From Aricia agestis (taxonomy: Eukaryota; Arthropoda; Insecta; Lepidoptera; Lycaenidae): DNA of 64,000 nt. The notes beneath the pieces were generated by a model. It had not been told where the DNA came from, ran no database searches, and was given only the letters and a program-made list of their open reading frames with translations. The stretch spans positions 3,736,501 through 3,800,500 of the forward strand of contig NC_056413.1 of NCBI RefSeq assembly GCF_905147365.1, in the 5' to 3' direction. Below, piece after piece: positions 1 to 10,995 of this stretch. Position 1 is the stretch's first letter; each line of letters starts with the position of its first letter. Made by a program: the position numbers and the translations under genes.

Positions 1-240
1 AACGGCTGAACGGATTGGGCTGATTTTAGTCTTAAAATATTCGTAGAAGTCCAGCGAAGGTTTTAAAGTGACACGAAGTTCACCGGGACAGCTAGTCTTC
101 TTCTTATATATAAAAATGGATTTTCTAATGTGTTAGTCGCGCTAAAACTCGAAAACGGCTGGACGGATTAGGCTGATTTTAGTCTCAAAATATTCGTAGA
201 AGTCCAGGGAAGGTTTTAAAGTGACACGAAGTTCACCGGT
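1..240 (+). repeat. RTE-type 3' tail, two tandem units
   Basis: The phrase ending AGTTCACCGG(G/T)ACAGCTAGT occurs twice about 140 bp apart, each after a block with ACGGATT(G/A)GGCTGATTTTAG. This is a common lepidopteran RTE/SINE tail. No gene was seen. Confidence 0.6.
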
Positions 241-475
241 ACAGCTAGTTAGGAATATAAATTTTATTATTTAAATAGGATATTTACTTTATTTTTAGTA
301 TTTGTTGTTATAGCGGCAACAGAAATACACAATCTGTAAAATTTTCAGAAGTCTAGCTATGGCGGTTCTTGACTCTTGAGATACAGCCTGGAGACAGACA
401 GACGGACAGACATCGAAGTCTCACTAATAGGGTCTCGTTTTTACCCCTTGGGTACGGAACCCTAAAAAGAAGGAA
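241..475 (-). repeat. Interspersed repeat (GTTGCCGCTATAACA family)
   Basis: The minus strand carries GGGTTCCGTACCCAAGGGG..., the (GTCT)n-like GTCTGTCTGTCT and TGTTGCCGCTATAACAAC. Other copies: about 19070-19140, 19630-20000 and 26660-26900. Probably a LINE or Helitron-like remnant; class not settled. Confidence 0.5.
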
Positions 476-757
476 TCTTTTTCAATATTTATTATTGCGA
501 CCGCTGCAAGAAACCTTCAAATGAGGAGAATATTTTTTATAGCTTTTTATCAACTTCGCTTTTTATCAAGTTTCGCTCCACTGTTGCAGATATCTGTTGG
601 TGATAGTAAACTCTTTCCATCAGGTGATCTAAAAGCTTTGCGGATTATCAGAATATTTTACGAAATACTCTATCTCATAAAATAACAGTATAACGAAATT
701 ATATTATGCTTATATTATATAGAAATAACATATAATTAACAATAAAATTAATTTATA

Positions 758-1110
758 CGTGGGAGAGCCATGCTTCGGCACGAATGGGCCGGCTCGACCG
801 GATTAATACCACGTTCTCACAGAAAACCGGCGTGAAACAGCGCTTGCGCTGTGTTTCGCCGAGTGAGTGAGTTTACCGGAGGCCCAATCCCCTAACCCCT
901 ACCCTATTCCCTTCCCTACCCTCAACTATTCCCTTCCCTTCCCTTCCCTACCCTCCCCTATTACCCTATTCCCTCTTAAAAGGCCGCAACGCACTTGCAG
1001 CTCTCCTGATGCTGCGAGTGTCCATGGGCGACGGAAGTTGCTTTCCATCAGGTGACCCGTTTGCTCGTTTGCCCCCTTATTTTATTAAAAAAAAAAAAAA
1101 AAAAAAAAAA
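758..1110 (+). mobile_element. Poly-A SINE with polypyrimidine core, copy 1
   Basis: Starts GTGGGAGAGCCATGC, has a pol III B-box-like GGCTCGACCGG, a (CCCTA/CCCTT)n core, AAGGCCG(G)CAACGCAC, then CATCAGGTGACCCGTTTGC and a pure A run to 1110. It is followed by an RTE-type tail (1111-1265). In other frames such copies give spurious ORFs. Confidence 0.85.
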
Positions 1111-1288
1111 TTATCGCGCGGGAACCGTAAATTTTTCCAGGATAAAAAGTATCGTAAGCCCTTTTCCGGGACTTAAAGTAGCGCCAAACTAAGTTTCAGC
1201 AAAATCGGTTGAGCGGATCGGGCGTGAAAAGGTAACAAACAAAGGGACCTTCGCATTTATAATATTAAGTACGATACAATATACTTAC

Positions 1289-1474
1289 TAATCCCCATTC
1301 CAAACAAGAAAATCAGCACTTTATTGACATCAATGTTCCTGCGACGTGCACTCTTCGGTATGAGGCGCTCTATTCTTTCTATCTCGTCCATCATGTTCCT
1401 CCAGTTCTTGCAAAATACCGACATGTGGATCGTCAGAAATAAGGCGAATGATGTTATTAGTATCTCCATTTTGT
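1289..1474 (-). CDS. Gr gene A exon 3 (TM3)
   Basis: Acceptor GAATTTTCAG|ACAAAATG and donor GATTA|GTAAGTATAT enclose 186 nt (2 + 61 codons + 1), the same phases as exon 3 of genes B and C. It reads KMEILITSFALFLTIHMSVF, then CKNWRNMMDEIERIERLIPK. A tRNA-headed SINE begins only about 14 bp upstream of the acceptor, so the branch-point region is partly SINE. Confidence 0.82.
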
Positions 1475-4087
1475 CTGAAAATTCATAAAGACCGGTTTCG
1501 GTGACGGTGGCCGGTTTCATTGAAACCAGGCCAGCTACGCAGGAGTAATTTTTATAGTGCTCAAGTGTGTGCGCAGTACACAAGAGCACTCTCTATTCCT
1601 TTACTCTCATAACCCAGTGGGACGGACGACCGACACGACTGGCGAGAGATCAGGCGCAGGACCGACTTTTTACATGCCCATCCGACGCATGGATCATCTT
1701 ACTTGTCAGACAATCAGGTGATCAGCCTGCATTGTCCTAACCAAACTTGGAAATAACATGTTTCCAACGCGGGAATCGAACCCACGACCTCCGAGTCAAG
1801 AGCCGCGCTCTATACCACTAGACCACGGAGGCGTCAATATAAATAAAGACTATACAAGGTGTAACAAAACTAGTCAAGATTTGAACCAATCACAGAGCCT
1901 GAACCGTATCTTGAGACCGAGATGCATCTTGAGTACTGACTATTAATACCGGCCTAAGTGATAATTATACTTTAGGGGTTGTATGTGTTCCTGACATAGA
2001 GTTCACTGTGAAAGTAGCGGCGCTGAAGGAGTAATCTTTACTTTTGTATAGACAAATTCATGGCATTTTTCATGTTCGACCTACCTAGTACCTATACAAT
2101 ATACATTATGTTTTTTTTGTTTGTTTGCGGATAACTTCGCCATTTGTGAATCGATTTTTATGATTCTTTTTTTGTTGGAAAGAAAATACTTCACAGATAG
2201 TCCCATGATGAAAAAATACTGTTTGAAGTCGGTTCTTTTATTGTTAAAATTCTTTTACTGGATACGAATACCCTTTTCTTGTTCAATACTTACTTTGATA
2301 TTCGTTTGCGTCAAGTTTGAATGAAGCCACCATGTTCAAAAGCAGCAATATCAAAATTAAACTCCGCAAGGCCGTATTGTGAAGATAGTATAACGTATAG
2401 AGGGATTTCCAAGTGCCTCTGAAAATAGAATATCATCGTGTTGTTTTAGGGCCCTTCCACACGACGGTTTTTTTGCGGACTAACGACGCGCGTTTGTCGC
2501 GCTCGGCTTCTGCGCGTTTTCATCGCGTTTTGGCAGATAATACACGTTCTTTTGACGCAAATGAAACGCGCGTTTGTGTCGATACAGACGCAAGATGAAA
2601 GCTAATGAAGCACGCTTTTAACACGCGTTTGTATCGATACAGACGCAAGATGAACGCTAATGAAACTAGCTTTACTGTGGTCCAAAGTGGCGCTGATTGA
2701 TACACAACGTGACACGAACGCGATATAAACGCGAAACAGTCACGATACAAGCGTGCGCTTACATCACGTTCTAGTTGCGTTCAAGAAATAGGATCGTGTG
2801 TAAAGGTTAAAAGGTGTCGACTTCCTTGCGTTTGCTGAGCGTTCTACTTGCGTTTGTATATCGATACAAACCAGCATAAAAAAAGTCGTGTGGAAGGGCC
2901 CTTATGATACATACGGTCTACTATATTTGTCTAAAATATGTTTAATAGCTTATGCATGAAGAAGAAACAAACACAGACAAATCTTTTCATAGGGTCAGTT
3001 CATATTGGAACGTGATTGGGCGATGCGATGCATTTTTAAATGCGCCATTCAAAATTGGAACAGAATCCGCCGCCATAGGCGATATTAGTGCCAGTGTTTA
3101 CGCTAGAGGCAGCACCAGCATTTATACGTGGGAGAGCCATGCTTCGGCACGAATGGGCCGGCTCGACCGGAGAAATACCACGTTCTCACAGAAAACCGGC
3201 GTAAAACAGCGCTTGCGGTGTGTTTCGCCGAGTGAGTGAGTTTACCGGAGGCCCAATCCCCTACCCTATTCCTTTCCCTACCCTCCCCTATTCCCTTCCC
3301 TTCCCATCCCTACCCTCCCCTATTAACCTATTCCCTCTTAAAATGCCGGAAACGCACCTGCAGCTCTTCTGATGCTGCGAGTGTCCATGGGCGACGAAGT
3401 TGCTTTCCATCAGGGGACCCGTTTGCTCGTTTGCCCCCTTATTTCATAAAAAAAAGAAACAAAAAAGTTCGACGTTTGACAACGTTTCTGTCAATATTGT
3501 GATATGACTTGTGCAACGTGTCGGATTTTGGTCAGATTATTTACTGTATATGCTAGTAGTGCCCTCTGCGTAAGTGCATCTTTCCAGGGCCTAGAGACAA
3601 GTGTCAAACGATTATCGTAAACGCCAACAAAATGTATGGGATTTGACATGGCGTTTACAGATCGACAAGGCTTTTTATGAACGTGAGCGGGGGCGCTGCA
3701 CGTAAAGGAGAACTGTCAAAAATGACGTTTTTGTATGATGGCGGTGTTAGTTCCTTTTTTCGCCACGTTCATTTATAGCCTTGTCGATCTGTAATCGCTT
3801 GCCACTTGTCTAGTAGGGCTGTTCAATGTTTTAAAAAGCATTGCATTTTATCGTCTCGTCAGGTTGCAATGAGAATACTTTACTTACCTCGTATTCGCAC
3901 TATTTTCTTGAAACAGACCAACAATTGGGACGAATCCCATTATTTTACCAAAAACTAACAACTTCCTTACACTTTTATAAAACGTCTTATCTGTTAGAGA
4001 CTGTTGTTCTTTGGGTTGTTTATACTTCATATTACTAGACGTTGCGTCTTTCGGCGCGTTATATAGGTTTGGTAGGGTGAAAACCAT
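1289..4087 (-). CDS. Sugar-type gustatory receptor, gene A (5' half; runs off left edge)
   Basis: Three exons on the minus strand join in phase: 4087-3888 (ATG start), 2418-2294 and 1474-1289. Donors are GTAAGT at all three; acceptors are polypyrimidine-TTTTCAG. Phases 2, 1, 1 match the equivalent introns of gene C (TM1, TM2, TM3 exons). Residues seen: FYKSVRKLLVFGKIMGFVPI (TM1), GTWKSLYTLYY, then LILILLLLNMVASF (TM2), then FALFLTIHMSVFCKNW (TM3) with a W..MM..IERIE tail like the W...E segment of sugar receptors. Known of the family: about 430-480 residue seven-TM cation channels in taste neurons. The rest (TM4-TM7) lies left of position 1289 and outside the window. No stop or frameshift is seen. 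An acceptor-like TATATTTCAG just before the ATG (exon edge 4092) leaves open a further 5' exon. Inference: Gr family strong, sugar clade good, ligand unknown. Confidence 0.8.
1488..1833 (-). mobile_element. tRNA-headed SINE in Gr gene A intron 2
   Basis: The minus strand begins at 1833 with a tRNA-like head (TGGTCTAGTGGTATAGAGC as A-box region, GGGTTCGATTCCC as B box) and runs to ...CACCGAAACCGGT at about 1488. It is the same family as 20975-21354 and 42396-42741. Its 3' end lies 14 bp from the gene A exon 3 acceptor. It is not a functional tRNA, since the acceptor stem and anticodon arm are imperfect. Confidence 0.85.
1866..1960. repeat. Half copy of a fold-back MITE (GGCCGGTATTAATAGT family)
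   Basis: AACCAATCACAGAGCCTGAAC...CTTGAGTACTGACTATTAATACCGGCC matches one arm of the palindromic element at 50506-50645. Confidence 0.65.
1975..2045 (+). repeat. Solo arm of the CAGGGTGTAAC fold-back MITE
   Basis: TTAGGGGTTGTATGTGTTCC..GAGTTCACTGTGAAAGTAGC is one half of the palindromic MITE seen complete at 9943-10208. Confidence 0.6.
2294..2418 (-). CDS. Gr gene A exon 2 (TM2)
   Basis: Acceptor TTCTATTTTCAG|AGGCAC and donor CAAA|GTAAGTATTG enclose 125 nt (1 + 41 codons + 1). It reads GTWKSLYTLYYLHNTALRS then a leucine-rich membrane segment. The W.S.Y start matches NRRSFRYVYS of the gene C TM2 exon. A plus-strand ORF over 2121-2324 is a shadow of this exon and its intron. Confidence 0.78.
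2449..2902. mobile_element. MITE with GGGCCCTTCCACACGAC termini and TTA flanks
   Basis: Left TTA|GGGCCCTTCCACACGAC, right GTCGTGTGGAAGGGCCC|TTA. A 3-bp TTA duplication is typical of PIF/Harbinger elements. The interior is a degenerate array of ACGCAAG/ATGAACGCTAATGAA and CGATACA(G/A)ACGC motifs. It lies in intron 1 of Gr gene A. Confidence 0.8.
3127..3466 (+). mobile_element. Poly-A SINE with polypyrimidine core, copy 2 (gene A intron 1)
   Basis: Same order of blocks as copy 1, ending TTTCATAAAAAAAAG. Oriented opposite to gene A. Confidence 0.85.
3657..3793. mobile_element. Short MITE, termini ACAGATCGACAAGGCT
   Basis: ACAGATCGACAAGGCT...ATGAACGTG at the left is mirrored by CACGTTCAT...AGCCTTGTCGATCTGT at the right. 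About 137 bp, non-coding. Confidence 0.75.
3888..4087 (-). CDS. Gr gene A exon 1 (N-terminus and TM1)
   Basis: Begins at ATG 4087-4085 and reads 66 codons plus 2 nt to donor AG|GTAAGTAAAG. A polar N-terminus (rich in K, Q, N) is followed by the TM1 segment KLLVFGKIMGFVPIVGLF. It aligns with RLMVICGQCVGLLPFVGVL of gene C, and the donor phase is the same. The reading frame also stays open 5' to an acceptor-like CAG ending at 4093. Confidence 0.8.
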
Positions 4088-4092
4088 TGCAT

Positions 4093-7000
4093 CTGAAATA
4101 TAATCAACAATTAGCTGATGTCTATCGGTATTTTACAGTAAAAGAAGCCCGTTACTATGTACCAAATTTAGAAAACAACAGTCCAATAATATATGATTTT
4201 AAAACAAACAAAATATTTTCTTTTTTTTTTAATTCTAAAGGTCCTGTTACACCAATTCCTGATAAGTGCCGGATAGTCTATCGACAACTTAACTTGACAG
4301 ATAAAGTATGGTAAATCTGTTAAATAAGTTTAAGAGACCTAGACCCAGCCAACACTGCCAACTGCATTTTTATCTCTTTAATATTTTTTTAAACACCTCC
4401 ATCGTGGGTATCGCAGATACATTTAGATTTTCATCGAGAAGCTACGAAAATCTAATACTTTTCAATGAAAACACAGTAAAGACAGATGTAATCATTTACT
4501 TTCACTTACTCTTCTATTGTTTTTTCATGTGATATATTCATAGGAAATGTGAACGTCCGACTGTCGTAAAATATGATTTCATAAATCGTCCCGTGTTCGT
4601 ACAGACGCAATGATATTGAAAGTAAGGATAGGATAACCTTGCTTTCGTAAGAGGCATTTTTAAGCTGGCCCATTATGAATAAAATATGTAGGCAATCACG
4701 AACGCATAGTGTTCTTTAATCTGTGTAATTTGGTCTATTGGATTTTAGTTGTTCATGATCAACGTCTTTTGTGGAAACAGTGGACACTGCCATTATGTTG
4801 ACAATCATGGCGTATCCAAAGTGGAGCCCTGGGAATTTATCTCCCTCAGGAATCGAAATGTGATAAATTAAAATCCACTTATCAGACTTTTCATAATTAT
4901 TAATTATTAGTGAGGGAAATACTCTTAAACTCGGCAATGCAAAAATTTTGCAATCATAAAAAAATCGTTGATTATATAACTTACCATTTAACTTGGAGTT
5001 ACTTTGACCTGCCCTTACGTTTAATAAATCGAAATACAGACCAAACAATAATGTTTTCGTGTGTGGTCGCATGTTTACAAATTAAATATTCATATATTTG
5101 AAAGTAAATAATGTTGTGTGATGTTTTACGTTTGTTTACAAAACGAAAGGTATAATTTCGTCACCCACCTTAATTATTCAGAACAATAAAATATTACATT
5201 TTCAAGCTTTGTAATTGCTTTTAAATTTTAAAGTGTGATTTAGTGTGATTTTTTAAGAGCCCGCCATCGCAATTAAAATTAAAACGATTACAATATTTAA
5301 GTAAGTACATACTAAATTGTAATCTTTCATATTTTTTGGTACTTAAGTACTTTTGTAAATATTTTGAAGTGAATCTTTGTACAGGAACCTAGGAACCTAT
5401 TACTATCTTAAGCTGAATAATAACTCAAATATGGTAAATAATCTCGTATGGGAAATGATCTTGGTATTACGTTTGTATGAAAATTGTGATGACACCCGGA
5501 CTTATGAACGTGTGCTGTCTCACGGCTGGGCAAAGGTCTCCAAAATCTTCCAGTCCTCTCGATCCATTACGCATTTTTAACGTTGTTCGTGGCGGCCGAA
5601 AGGAAGATCTTCCGACCGAGCGAGATAGCATGCTCGGTCAGGCCGAAGCCCACTGACGTCATTTCAGATGTTGTATATAACTTGCCGTTCTTCGAAACTT
5701 CGATAAGGCGATGCAGGATTGTTAGGCGAATTGTGGGTACCGCCACACATTCATTAGGCCAGTCTACTGTCCAGCTCAGCCATACTCAAACCACGCCCTG
5801 TCGGGTTACTTTATCTGTGGCCCGCGTGAAGTTAAACTATTCTGAAGTCAACGCCCACCGTTGTGAAAGTCGTGAAAAATAAATGTTTTCAATTTAAAAT
5901 CGCTAATTCATTTAATATCATCATCATAATATCAGCCTATAGTCGTCCATGAATAGTTACTAGATTTAAATAAAATGTAAAGGAGATTCATTTAGTGGCA
6001 TTATTTATTCATGAAAACCCAATGTAAGTAACTTGATGGCAAAATTTCTAATAACAGCGTTAGTACTGCATAATAAATCGCAGAAAGTATGCCGTGGTAT
6101 TGGCTGCATGTTTTACTTTATTGTGAGTTTGGAAAATTCAATTTTGTTTTATTAAAAACATTTACATAAAAACTGCACCTGCGAACATGGATTGAGTGTT
6201 GAAACAAAAATGTTGCATTACGATATTGAAGTACGAGATTATGGAAATATTTTTAATATTTGAAACACTTTAGTCAATACGATGTATTCTTGTAAATCTT
6301 TATCATTCGTTGGTTTATGCTGATACGAACTTTACCGTGGCATCTAGTTAAAAGAATAAAATATTAAGCAAGATAACGCCAAGATATGGCTTATTAGAGG
6401 GTTCCGTAGATATTTTATGTCATTAATAATTATAATAAACTAAATTATTGTAACCTATAAGTAATGTAACGAAAATTATATTATGTAGTTACTTTAAGCG
6501 CCATCTAGTGACAAATTACGTCAACACGTTCTTTTCATGATTTTTATAATTTAAGGACGCTATCACAAAAATAGAATACGAATATCGACCTTAATGACAT
6601 TAAAATAACGTTCAATATCAGCGCGCCTTGTACAGTGGCGGTTACGACGCTCGTCGCTTTCTTGATAGGGCGAAAATGTATGAAGAAATTTGAGAGCGTT
6701 TCTTATTTTTCTTATAAATGGAAATGTTATTTATTTTTATATAAATATTTAGCTATTCGTATAGGGGACTAAATAAGCAACAATTTTTTTGTATATTTAT
6801 TTTCCTTAGTTCAGTGTATTTAGCTATAATGGTACCTAAACAAACTCCTTTTTTAAATATTTTTCGATTATTGTGATGGTTAAAACGTATTTATGTGAAA
6901 ATGTTGTATGCGGCTATAAAATTTTTATAGTATGGACGTGGAGATGAATATATTTTTATCTTTCATTTGAAATCAAAATATCCTTACAGTGTGACTTCTA

Positions 7001-7175
7001 ATTCTTTAAAATGGTAAGTACCTGAAAATCGCTTATATTTGTAAAAAAATGTGATAGCGTCCTTAATAAATGAAAAATTGTAGTCCAATCGTCAAAAAAT
7101 AATTCTCGTAGGTACCTAAAGAGTTTATATAGTTTTCATCAGCATGGAAAAATTCAAGTTTGCAACTATAATAAT
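4093..7175. other. No host gene seen; repeat-derived sequence
   Basis: AT-rich. A piece of the CACTTCCTGATAAGTGCCGG MITE lies at about 4246-4310. At 5595-5760 there is a block (GGCGAATTGTGGGTACCGCCACA) shared in reverse with 21970-22015. A GGTTCCGTAGA repeat end lies at about 6400. ORFs in both directions (for example 4716-5072 minus) look like chance or repeat reading. Confidence 0.5.
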
Positions 7176-7176
7176 G

Positions 7177-7373
7177 CTAAGTACTCACATACGGTTTTGC
7201 TCGATAGTTTTACTCCGAATCTAAGGAAATGACATATTTGACATATTTAATTCCATCGAGCCGGCTCGAAGCGAGCCTTCGAGCTGTCAGTTTTGCGGTC
7301 CATACGGTGGTTATTGCTCGATTTGGAGTAAAACTATCGAGCAAACTGCAAAACCGTATTTGAGTACTTAGCT
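7177..7373. mobile_element. MITE, termini AGTACTCACATACGGTTTTGC
   Basis: Left CTAAGTACTCACATACGGTTTTGCTCGATAG is mirrored by CTATCGAGCAAACTGCAAAACCGTATTTGAGTACTTAG. About 200 bp, non-coding. Confidence 0.8.
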
Positions 7374-8226
7374 TAACTCAGTATCGAGATGCCAGGATTG
7401 CCAGGCGGGGGGACCAACTTGTATAAGTACCAATTTGTATTAACACGAAGACGGATCAAATAAAAAAAAAGTACCTTCATTCAAAAATACCTATGATAAT
7501 AATTGAAAATATAAATATTTTGATTCCCTTATTACATGTAAATATAACGAGGGACCACCATGCGCGCCATGGGACCACCCTTATCATTTTATAAATGATT
7601 TTACAATGCCAAAAATAAATTCTATAAAATACTTCAAATGTGAAAATCCGTTTAGCGGTTTTGGAGATACAAGGTAATAAAGAATATTACAAACATACAA
7701 GATACGCGCTAAACACATAACCCTCCTGGCAGTCGGGTAATAAGCAACCTGTAATTGTATAAAATTTCGATATTTTTATTCATAATTACCGAAGTTTTGA
7801 CGACGGACGAACGGACGGATAGATTGAAATTAAAAGGTTTCCTTGTAGTTACTACGGAAACCTAAAAACGAAGATTATTGAGCTCTATGAAGTATTAGTT
7901 GGTGTTATTGTACCAATGTCACCATAATATTATCTCTATGTCAGTCAGTATCTCAAAGCAATTTATTCGATATGTTTTAGTTACTAAAAAGAAGTAGGCT
8001 TTTATTTTGTATTACAATTTCTCCTTTACTTGGAGAGGGAAATTAGAATATTTTATCATTCTTCTCAATAATTTCCCTCCGGCTCCAAAGTAATAATATA
8101 TTATTATTATAATGTTATAATAACATTGTAATAATAAAATAATTATATTATTATAATAGTAAAATAATTACTTATATTAAGTATATTAATAATAAATAAT
8201 ATTATTATAATAGAGTTTTAATGGTC

Positions 8227-9052
8227 ACCACCAGACATCGGATTAAGTATATACATTTGCATATTTGCATAATATGCAAATGCATATAATGGCACTTTTA
8301 GGCGTTAGTGCATATTTTGAAATTTTTTGTTGATAGTGCATATTTCAGTCATTTAATTGATGCCCGCGTAGTCTCCAAACTATAGCTATCATAAAACACA
8401 CCGATGTCACGAAACATGGGTACGAATTACGATAGATCAAAATACTTCAAAAATGTGGCCCCATCCTTATTTACTCCGAGACCAATACACCCGATAGGTA
8501 CAATGTATTTCTTGAAACAAAATCTGTCTTTGTAAGTAATTGTTAAAAAAAATAGATAAAGGTAGGTAATGGAGAAAGAAATAACTTTTATGGGCACTTT
8601 AAGATTGCAATCAGCAGGGCCCCCGTAAGGGCTACTGGCGCCTGTGTGCAAAAAAAGGATTTTGAAGCCCCTTTAGGCAAATTTTTTGGGACCTTGGTTT
8701 TGGCGCCCCTAAAGATGGCAATTTGGCGCCCTTAGAGGATGGCGCCCGTGTGCATTGCACACATTGCACATATGGTAACGTAGGGGCCCTGGCAATCAGA
8801 AAATGTTGGTAGAAAATGATTGGTGCTGTACCTGTAAGAAATGAAAAATCTCGGATTTAATGGAATGATGAATATTGGCGCATTTATTAACGGCACCACC
8901 GTAATGCCCTTCAAAAACAATAAATTCTATAATAATAAGTGATTTTGATTGTGCACATTTTGTGCATATTTCGGCCATTTCTTGTGCATATTTGCATGCA
9001 TATTTAGGTACTTTGATCGTGCATATAATCCGATGTCTAGTCACCACATTTC
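8227..9052. mobile_element. Non-autonomous DNA element, TIR AGACATCGGATTA, TGCAT-rich ends
   Basis: Left CACCAGACATCGGATTA and right TAATCCGATGTCTAGT enclose about 820 bp. The subterminal parts repeat TGCATATTTGCATA. The interior has GGCGCCC blocks. A second copy begins at 47884. No transposase ORF seen. Confidence 0.7.
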
Positions 9053-9942
9053 ATCTAATACTTGTTTCACTTTGTCCGCACTAGATGGCGCTGCTATCCG
9101 CCTGCATCTCGCTATCGCTTGCTCGAAAGTTTGAAGGCAAGTTCTTTCTATAAGTTACTTAACATTAGACAGACAGACGGCCCGGAAGGGTTCCGTTAAA
9201 ATAAATTCAGCCAAGAAGACTTTAGTTTTTGGAGGCAGTGTTATTAACATTATCTAGATTAATTAATAATTAATAAATAGTAATTTAAATAACATAATAA
9301 TATTATGTCAATCGTAGTTCGTAATTCGAAGTTCGACCAAAGAATTCGTTCTACGAAGTTATTACGTAGAACGATTTCTTCGGTTGAATTTCTTACTTTT
9401 TAGATGATGTATCATTAATTAGTACGGAAATGTATCTACGCGTCACGTTGCGTTCTGAATTGACCCTTATTTGCACCTAGTAAGTAATAAGAATAGGTAT
9501 AAAGTTATTCGTAGGTATAAAATTTGAATTATAACGAAAATAGAAGAATGTAAATTATAATAATAATCTAATAAATAAAATTCTCGTGTCACAGTGAACT
9601 CCTCCAAAACGGCTCAACCGATTTTAATGAAATTTTGTATAATATAATTATGTACATTCGTTAGGCCTAAGAAATAAGAATAGGTTTTTAATTTTTATCT
9701 ACTTTTTATATTGATGCTAGAAATAATTTATACTATGGCAAAACAACATTTGCCGGGTCAGCTAGTATTATAAATGCGCGTGTCTGTCTGTCTGTTACCT
9801 TTTATCGCCCAAACCGCTAAACCGATTTTGCTTAAATTTGGTCATGGAGCTACTTTAATTCCCGCGAAAGGACAATGGATTTTTTTATCCCGAAAAAATG
9901 AACGATTTCTGGAAGAATTTTGGCACAGCGTCATCTAATACT
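9053..9942. other. No gene seen; palindromic AT-rich sequence and RTE tails
   Basis: Contains a TTCGAAGTTCGACCAAAG / CTACGAAGTT palindrome (9315-9400) and two RTE-type tails (9590-9765, 9770-9920). Confidence 0.5.
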
Positions 9943-10208
9943 TATACAGGGTGTAACAAAAACAAGTGATAATACTTTAGGGTGTGTACGTGTTCCTTGT
10001 AGAGAGTTCACTGTGAAAGTAGCAGCGCTGAAAGACCAAATTTTTTTTTCACTTTTGTATGGGGAAACTCGTGACGCTCGGGCCCTTGCCCATACAAAAG
10101 TGAAAAAAAAATTCGTCTTTCAGAGCTGCTACTTTCACAGTGAACTCTCTACAAGGAACACGTACACACCCTAAAGTATTATCACTTATTTTTGTTACAC
10201 ACTGTATA
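9943..10208. mobile_element. Fold-back MITE (CAGGGTGTAACAAAAA), copy 1
   Basis: An almost perfect palindrome: ATACAGGGTGTAACAAAAA..., GTGAAAGTAGCAGCGCTGAA and a GGGCCC-containing centre, then the same in reverse to TTTGTTACACACTGTAT. Other copies: 14924-15137, 18151-18414, 35622-35843. Confidence 0.85.
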
Positions 10209-10256
10209 TTATTATAATAACTTATTACATGATCTGCACAAAACTGTAATATTTAG

Positions 10257-10495
10257 GTGCTGTAACAGCGGCCAATGAAGGATGTGACGATATCTGCCAG
10301 GATCTGCCCCCGGACGACCTCCAGCCGGTCTGCATGATGTACAGCCGATACAAGAAGACATACAAGTTCTTCGTCAACATGTGCCATGCCAGGCGCATGG
10401 CGTGCCAGGAGAAGCTGGGTTTGTGTGACCTTACCCTTTTGAAAGCCGCGCACTTTAAGGGGCTGTTTCACCACTTCCTGATAAGTGACGAATAG
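10257..10495 (+). CDS. Kazal-like / cysteine-rich exon, terminal, with MITE-derived tail
   Basis: Acceptor GTAATATTTAG|GTGCTG, then 78 codons to TAG at 10493-10495. It reads NEGCDDICQDLPPDDLQPVC, then MMYSRYKKTYKFFVNMCHAR and RMACQEKLGLC. The C...C...PVC...Y..TYKF...C.A...AC pattern is that of Kazal-type protease-inhibitor or follistatin-like domains, which are secreted. The last dozen residues (KGLFHHFLISDE) come from a repeat whose start GGGCTGTTTCACCA is MITE-like, so the original C-terminus seems to have been replaced. No upstream signal-peptide exon was recognised, and this may be a gene fragment. It lies in the plus orientation between Gr genes A and B. Alternative: a decayed exon of another cysteine-rich secreted protein. 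Confidence 0.6.
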
Positions 10496-10702
10496 GCCAT
10501 CCACAACTTATCTGATAGATACTCCATAATCTGTCAAATAAGTTGTGGTGCCAGGAGAAGCTGGGTTTATGTGACCTTACCCTTTTGTAGACCGCGTACA
10601 AATTTTAGGGACTGTTTCACCACTTCCTGATAAGTGCCGGGTAGGCCATGCGCAACTTACCTAATAGATACTCCATAGTCTATCTGTCAAATAAGTTGTG
10701 GA
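10403..10702 (+). repeat. 147-bp tandem duplication of the Kazal-like exon end
   Basis: The stretch from GCCAGGAGAAGCTGGGTTT to AAATAAGTTGTGG (10403-10548) is repeated at 10550-10701 with about 10-15% change. The second copy has an early in-frame-looking TAG after ACCCTTTTG. Each unit carries an internal inverted repeat CCACAACTTAT...AATAAGTTGTGG. A related MITE piece without the exon lies at about 4246-4310. Confidence 0.8.
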
Positions 10703-10804
10703 TATCCGATACTCATCAGGAATCAGGCACTTCCTGATAATATTATTATAGCTATAAAATATAATAATGTGCCAAAGTCTAATCGAGATTTACCAATAAC
10801 GAAA

Positions 10805-10995
10805 TAAATATTACTAGAGATCGCCCAATGGTCGAAATTCGCCCTTAGCTTCAACGACATTAGGACTTTACTACATATTATATTTTGTAAAAAATATTGA
10901 CTTTATCATAATATTTTTTTCAACTCTTGTCTCTGGGACTCAGCTGATCTCATACTGGCCGTGTAAGCATTGTCTAATAGTATCTAGGATTCAAT
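10805..10995. repeat. Unclassified 190-bp repeat, copy 1
   Basis: CTAGAGATCGCCCAATGG... to GTCTCTGGGACTCAGCTGAT and AAGCATTGTCTAATAGTATC recurs at 58512-58692 with about 95% identity. No terminal repeats recognised. Confidence 0.7.

Noticed and set aside
2520..2750. Minus-strand ORF of 76 codons
   Set aside because: Lies within the internal repeats of the TTA-flanked MITE.
4716..5072. Minus-strand ORF of 118 codons
   Set aside because: No recognisable domain, AT-rich, no supporting neighbours. It could be an exon but nothing shows it.
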